DNA of 37,489 nt from Candidatus Melainabacteria bacterium (GTDB lineage Bacteria; Cyanobacteriota; Vampirovibrionia; Obscuribacterales; JAKAZS01). Positions 34,221-37,489 of the stretch are shown here, in pieces. Location: positions 1 through 37,489 of the forward strand of contig DAHXLC010000083.1 of the NCBI GenBank assembly GCA_027371815.1. The letters run 5' to 3'. The stretch's first letter is position 1. Every line of letters begins with the position of its first letter. Made by a program: the position numbers and the translations under genes. The notes under the pieces were generated by a model, which was not told the origin of the DNA, did no database searches, and saw only the letters and a list, made by a program, of their open reading frames with translations.

Positions 34221-35534
34221 TTAAAATAAATCTTCAAGATATTTAAAGGTCAGGTTATTTATAATAATCGGCGTACCTGGTTTTAGCCTTAATTCCATAA
34301 TTTTAGCCATAACTCCATATTTCTTTAAAATATAAGAAAAATGTTGAACCGATTCTGGATCTCTTAAATTCGTTACACTAAGATACCGATTAATAAAATC
34401 ACCTTCTACATAATACTGTCCACCATTTTGATAAATCACAAAATGCTTATCATTTTTATCTTTATGAGCAGTTGGCTTATACTGATTATATTCTAATATT
34501 TCTTGATCAAAAACTTGGGGGACATCCATTAACCCATTAATTTCACTTTGTAATTCTGCTAATCCTATACTATTTAAAGCTGATATTGCCAATATCTTAT
34601 GATGCGTTAACAACTTGCTTTTGACTTTATTAAGCTGAAGCTGTAAGTCCTTAATTAAATCAAAAACACATACCGATTCGTCTAAAAGATCAATTTTGTT
34701 CAAAACCAAGATATTTTTCTTATGTTTAAAATTAGGACTATAAGCTAATAATTCAAATTCTAAATCACAAATATTGGTAAATAAATCTGGACTGCTTATA
34801 TCAATCACTTGAATTAAACAGGCTGTGCGTTCAATATGTTTCAAAAATTGTAAGCCAAGCCCATGCCCTGATGAAGCCCCTTTAATTAAGCCGGGGATAT
34901 CCGCAAAAGTTATCTTGAGATTACCGTGTCCAACTCCTAAATTCGGCGTTAAAGTCGAAAAAGGATAGCTGGCAATTTTAGGTTTAGCATTTGATAATTT
35001 AGCCAGTAAACTTGATTTACCCGCATTAGGTAAACCTATAATACCAATATCAGCCAGCGTTTTTAATTCTAATTTAAGATTCAAAGTAGTTCCCGGCCGA
35101 CCTGGTTCACAATAATGGGGAGCCTTATTAAGCATAGTTGCTATACTGGCATTGCCATAACCACCTAATCCTCCACTGGCAACAACAATTTGTTGATTGG
35201 GATAAATTAAATCAGCAATTATTTCATTACTATCTAAGTCAGTGATTACCGTTCCCAAAGGAACTGGTATTAATAGATTACTGGCATTAGCACCATGCCG
35301 CTTTTTAGGACCACCACGATAACCAGCTTTAGCAACAAAACTACTTTTATAAGTAAAATCATATAAACTGGTAAAATTAGGACTGGCCACGAAAATAATA
35401 TCTCCGCCTTTACCACCATCGCCACCAGCTGGCCCCCCCATTGGCTCATATTTTTCCCGACGCCAGGCTACCAAACCATTACCTCCGTCACCAGAAGTCA
35501 CTTCAATAATTGCTTCGTCAATAAATTTTGCCAT
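34221..35534 (-). CDS. obg: Obg/CgtA GTPase
   Basis: 437 residues with all three domains. The glycine-rich Obg fold (1-157) has SGDGGNGLVAWRREKYEPMG, then GGPAGGDGG and GG-rich turns. The G domain has GLPNAGKSSLL, the switch SYPFSTLTPN, DIPGLIKGAS, NKIDL and ISAL. The C-terminal OCT domain carries KYGVMAKIMELRLKPGTPI. Obg binds the 50S subunit and links ribosome assembly to growth. The extra OCT domain is the form found in Gram-positives and some other phyla, not in E. coli ObgE, which has a different C-terminus. The downstream secreted gene begins 1 nt after the stop. The weak ribosome binding site is typical of the window. Confidence 0.97.
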   Translation of the reverse strand: MAKFIDEAIIEVTSGDGGNGLVAWRREKYEPMGGPAGGDGGKGGDIIFVASPNFTSLYDFTYKSSFVAKAGYRGGPKKRHGANASNLLIPVPLGTVITDLDSNEIIADLIYPNQQIVVASGGLGGYGNASIATMLNKAPHYCEPGRPGTTLNLKLELKTLADIGIIGLPNAGKSSLLAKLSNAKPKIASYPFSTLTPNLGVGHGNLKITFADIPGLIKGASSGHGLGLQFLKHIERTACLIQVIDISSPDLFTNICDLEFELLAYSPNFKHKKNILVLNKIDLLDESVCVFDLIKDLQLQLNKVKSKLLTHHKILAISALNSIGLAELQSEINGLMDVPQVFDQEILEYNQYKPTAHKDKNDKHFVIYQNGGQYYVEGDFINRYLSVTNLRDPESVQHFSYILKKYGVMAKIMELRLKPGTPIIINNLTFKYLEDLF

Positions 35535-35661
35535 ACTTAAAATTTAGCCATATTTTATAATATATTTAAATTATAATTTGTTTAAGGGATTATATTATTT
35601 TTGCTTAATTAATTTAATTTCTCTTGATTAAGTTAAACTTTATAATTATTGTATTGTTATC

Positions 35662-35667
35662 TATAAT
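35662..35667 (+). promoter_or_regulatory. -10 element before the PC4-like gene
   Basis: A perfect TATAAT with a weak TTTATA 17 bp upstream. The start point would fall close to the GGAGG ribosome binding site (35678-35682), giving a very short leader. Confidence 0.4.
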
Positions 35668-35690
35668 TATAATTTTTGGAGGATACAATT

Positions 35691-35912
35691 TTGGCGCAAG
35701 AAGAAAAAGTTATAGTTGTCCATGAAAAATCTCGTGGCGAAACAGTTCGAGTCTATCTTGGTGAATATAAGGGAATTACCTATCTCCATATTCGCGAATG
35801 GTACACTGATAAGGATCAAGAACAAAAACCTACTAAAAAAGGTATAGCTTTACCGCTTGATAAAATACCCGGACTACGTGAAGCTTTAAATGAATTAGTG
35901 CCCCAAGACTAA
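35691..35912 (+). CDS. PC4/YdbC-family single-strand DNA/RNA-binding protein
   Basis: 73 residues from the TTG at 35691, placed 8 nt after a perfect GGAGG (35678-35682). An earlier TTG at 35676 lies inside that site and is not a start. The sequence EKSRGETVRVYLGEYKGITY, then LHIREWYTDKDQEQKPTKKG, then IALPLDKIPGLREALNEL is the PC4 (transcriptional coactivator p15) fold as in bacterial YdbC: two beta strands with Arg/Lys for single-strand DNA contact and one C-terminal helix for dimers. It probably protects or handles single strands, possibly regulating transcription. It is divergent from obg. Confidence 0.85.
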   Translation: MAQEEKVIVVHEKSRGETVRVYLGEYKGITYLHIREWYTDKDQEQKPTKKGIALPLDKIPGLREALNELVPQD

Positions 35913-35942
35913 ATTCAGTTCAAATCATAGGTAGCCTAATTA

Positions 35943-36782
35943 ATGACCAAATTTTTCTTTAAGCTAATTATAGCTTGTCTAATTATGTTTAGCGCTAATT
36001 CAGTTCTAGCCGTAACAATTAATACTTCCAGTTTAAATCCTTGTCAAGGAGAGACTGTTGAAATAACTATAGCCGAATTAGCAGAACCAATTAGAGCAAT
36101 CGAATTTTTGCAACAAAAATATAAACTATTTTTAATCAATGATTCGGCGCTTAACAAATCTTATCACTGCCTTGTGTCAATTCCTGTTACCCAAAAACCT
36201 GGCTCATATGCATTAAAATATAATAATGAAATTATTGGCAATTTAAATGTTAAATCAGCAAATTTTACGATTCAGAAATTAACCCTACCCAAAACTAAAG
36301 ACAATTTTATCATGTCACCCGGAGAAGCTGAAGCTATTGATCAAGCTAAAGCAACCTTAACCGACAAGCGCTTTTTTGATACTAAATTTATCCAGCCGGT
36401 AAAAGCTCGGATTTCTACCCAATTTGGCCTAAGAAGAATCGTAAATGGTAAACTTCTGGATGATTATTTTCATTCTGGTATTGATTATGCAGCTAACTTT
36501 AATACCAGTATCAAAGCCTGTGCTCCCGGGATTGTGGTATTAGCACGCCATAATTTTAAACTACATGGCAATACAGTATGTATAAATCATGGACAAGGTG
36601 TGGTATCGATATATATTCACATGAATAAAATAATGGTTAAAGAAGGACAAGCAGTTAAACTTGGACAAATAATTGGTACCGTAGGTCAATCCGGTAGAGC
36701 CAACGGTCCACATTTACATTTTAGCATTTATGTAAATCAAATTGCCACAAATCCAAAATACTGGTATGAGAAAGTATATTAA
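35943..36782 (+). CDS. Secreted M23 (LytM-type) peptidase
   Basis: 279 residues with a signal peptide (MTKFFFKLIIACLIMFSANS, then VLAVT). The N-terminal ~120 residues form a beta-rich domain. The M23 domain (about 150-275) has the zinc ligands of lysostaphin-type enzymes: His and Asp in FHSGIDYA, the second His in YIHMN, and GPHLHFSIYV with the last His pair, so catalysis is expected. Such enzymes cut peptidoglycan cross-links or act as LytM activators. Its place next to sepF and a cell-envelope cluster suggests a role in growth or division. The start has AGG about 12 nt upstream. A strong terminator follows. Confidence 0.92.
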   Translation: MTKFFFKLIIACLIMFSANSVLAVTINTSSLNPCQGETVEITIAELAEPIRAIEFLQQKYKLFLINDSALNKSYHCLVSIPVTQKPGSYALKYNNEIIGNLNVKSANFTIQKLTLPKTKDNFIMSPGEAEAIDQAKATLTDKRFFDTKFIQPVKARISTQFGLRRIVNGKLLDDYFHSGIDYAANFNTSIKACAPGIVVLARHNFKLHGNTVCINHGQGVVSIYIHMNKIMVKEGQAVKLGQIIGTVGQSGRANGPHLHFSIYVNQIATNPKYWYEKVY

Positions 36783-36821
36783 AAGTCGCAAGCTCAATTC
36801 TATTAAGGGTTAATCAACCCC

Positions 36822-36874
36822 TTTAAAAATTAAGAGCCCGGTTTGAATTTATAACCGGGCTCTTAATTTTTAAA
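36822..36874. terminator. Strong bidirectional intrinsic terminator
   Basis: A perfect 22-bp stem (36822-36843 with 36853-36874) with a GAGCCCGG core, a 9-nt loop, and A/T-rich ends giving U-runs in both directions. It separates the convergent M23 peptidase (+) and sepF (-) genes. Confidence 0.9.
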
Positions 36875-36898
36875 ATCTAAATTAGTTATTAAATAGTC

Positions 36899-37324
36899 TT
36901 AGGACTTATTCCAGAAAACATCTTTAATAGCTCGAGTTGAATTAGATTCACTGGTAATTACTACACTGGCTGGTGCAAATAAGAAAACACCATCGCCAAT
37001 ACGTTGCTGATGGCCATCAATTGCATGACAAGCACCAGACAAGAAATCAACTACACGCTGAGACTGTTCATTGTCGAGCATGTGTAAATTAATTAAAACT
37101 GACTTGCGTCCTCTCAAATGTTCGACTATTTCTACAGCTTCTTCAAAAGATCTAGGTTCAATCACCAAAACTTCTGATGCAGCTCCTTGCGCACTGGGAT
37201 GATCAACAACCTTGCTATTAGAACCAGGATTCATTAACCGCGAAGGTTTTACTTCACTAACGGGCTTTTCGTATATAGCTGGATTATTGGTAGCATATAC
37301 TTCATCCGTTGATTCAAATAAATC
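36899..37324 (-). CDS. sepF: SepF cell-division protein, main part (5' end displaced)
   Basis: SepF anchors FtsZ to the membrane at the division site. The minus frame reads from D at 37324 through DLFESTDEVYATNNPAIYEK into the conserved core VLVIEPRSFEEAVEIVEHL, RGRKSVLINLHMLDNEQSQR, VVDFLSGACHAIDGHQQRIG and DGVFLFAPASVVI, the cyanobacterial-type SepF fold. It is blocked upstream by TAA at 37325-37327, exactly where the inverted repeat ends. No credible internal start with a ribosome binding site exists; the ATG at 37234 lies inside the linker. The missing first 24 codons are on the opposite strand (37356-37427). Joined, they give 165 residues, normal for the family. The domain call is firm; the split is the anomaly. 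Confidence 0.92.
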   Translation of the reverse strand, partial: DLFESTDEVYATNNPAIYEKPVSEVKPSRLMNPGSNSKVVDHPSAQGAASEVLVIEPRSFEEAVEIVEHLRGRKSVLINLHMLDNEQSQRVVDFLSGACHAIDGHQQRIGDGVFLFAPASVVITSESNSTRAIKDVFWNKS

Positions 37325-37489
37325 TTAAGTCTAATTATTATTTAAGGAGGAAAGTATGAGTTTAGTACAAAAAATAAAAAATTTCTGGTTTGGTCCAGCG
37401 GAAAGTTATGAAAGTCAGGATTTTGAAGATTTATTTGAATCAACGGATGAAGTATATGCTACCAATAATCCAGCTATATACGAAAAGCC
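37263..37489. repeat. Perfect 64-bp inverted repeat with 99-bp spacer across sepF
   Basis: 37263-37326 and 37426-37489 are exact reverse complements. The second arm ends at the last base of the window, so the true repeat may be longer. The 99-bp spacer (37327-37425) carries the sepF ribosome binding site and first codons. Inverting it restores an uninterrupted gene on the minus strand. Confidence 0.95.
37356..37489 (+). CDS. sepF: SepF N-terminus on the opposite strand (partial, window edge)
   Basis: ATG 37356 follows AAGGAGG (37344-37350), the best ribosome binding site in the window. It opens MSLVQKIKNFWFGPAESYES, then QDFEDLFESTDEVYATNNPA, then IYEKA, running off the window. The start, an amphipathic helix with KIKNFWFG, is that of SepF, and codons 25-44 duplicate the start of the minus-strand part. 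It is therefore the displaced 5' end of the same gene rather than a second sepF, unless the repeat is real and both copies exist. Confidence 0.85.
   Translation, partial: MSLVQKIKNFWFGPAESYESQDFEDLFESTDEVYATNNPAIYEK

Noticed and set aside
35676-35690. TTG at 35676 as start of the PC4-like gene
   Set aside because: It lies at the GGAGG ribosome binding site that serves TTG 35691.
36899-37234. A short sepF starting at ATG 37234
   Set aside because: No ribosome binding site; the frame continues upstream through the SepF linker until the inverted-repeat junction.
1-37489. CRISPR array, transposase, integrase or prophage module
   Set aside because: No spaced direct repeats, transposase-like or phage-like proteins were found on either strand.

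Overview
The window is AT-rich (about one third G+C by eye) and has short intergenic gaps. It uses several TTG and GTG starts and mostly TAA stops. The best lineage clue is a cyanobacterial-type SepF division protein at the right edge. With SelB, Tad-type pseudopilins, a GAF-GGDEF signalling protein, many signal peptides and no photosynthesis gene, this suggests a non-photosynthetic relative of Cyanobacteria (Melainabacteria/Vampirovibrionia-like). That placement is an inference; no rRNA is present.

Layout from left to right. 1-1258 holds a B12-binding radical SAM protein cut by the window edge. 1.8-4 kb has a secreted TPR protein and a SAM methyltransferase. 4.2-9.9 kb is a tightly packed + strand run: a 1212-residue multi-GAF GGDEF protein with a degenerate HD-GYP domain, a secreted protein of unknown function, and a class I/II aminotransferase. 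10-12.3 kb on the minus strand has a purple-acid-phosphatase-like enzyme directly behind tRNA-Phe(GAA), and a membrane-anchored poly-Asn protein. 12.4-15.3 kb has a small ribbon-helix-helix-like protein, then a DedA gene and selB whose divergent start codons are one base apart. 15.3-18.2 kb is a coupled pair, icd and a secreted alpha/beta hydrolase. 18.3-22.9 kb has a large membrane protein with a spermidine-synthase fold and TPRs, and a calpain-family (C2) cysteine protease behind a perfect palindrome. 22.9-25.3 kb is a minus-strand cluster of TadE/TadE/TadG-like pseudopilins with a good promoter. 25.5-28.3 kb is a photolyase coupled to an SRPBCC-epimerase fusion. 28.5-33.4 kb has alaS, an RNase HI and a GT-C-type membrane protein. 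33.4-37.5 kb has a secreted protein behind obg, a PC4/YdbC-like protein, an M23 peptidase and sepF.

Three observations stand out. (1) The first TadE-like gene reads straight through an in-frame UGA. It aligns without a gap over 50 columns to the next gene in the cluster, and the UGA lies in a perfect 11-bp hairpin. The same window encodes SelB, so selenocysteine, readthrough or a recent nonsense mutation must be told apart. (2) sepF is split by a perfect 64-bp inverted repeat (99-bp spacer) that runs to the last base. Flipping the spacer rebuilds an intact 165-codon gene. An assembly or amplification fold-back is most likely; a DNA inversion is the alternative. (3) The HD-GYP domain keeps its GYP loop but has lost nearly all its metal ligands, while the GGDEF site is intact, so a phosphodiesterase fold has probably become a non-catalytic module on a cyclase.

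No CRISPR array, transposase, integrase or phage module was seen.
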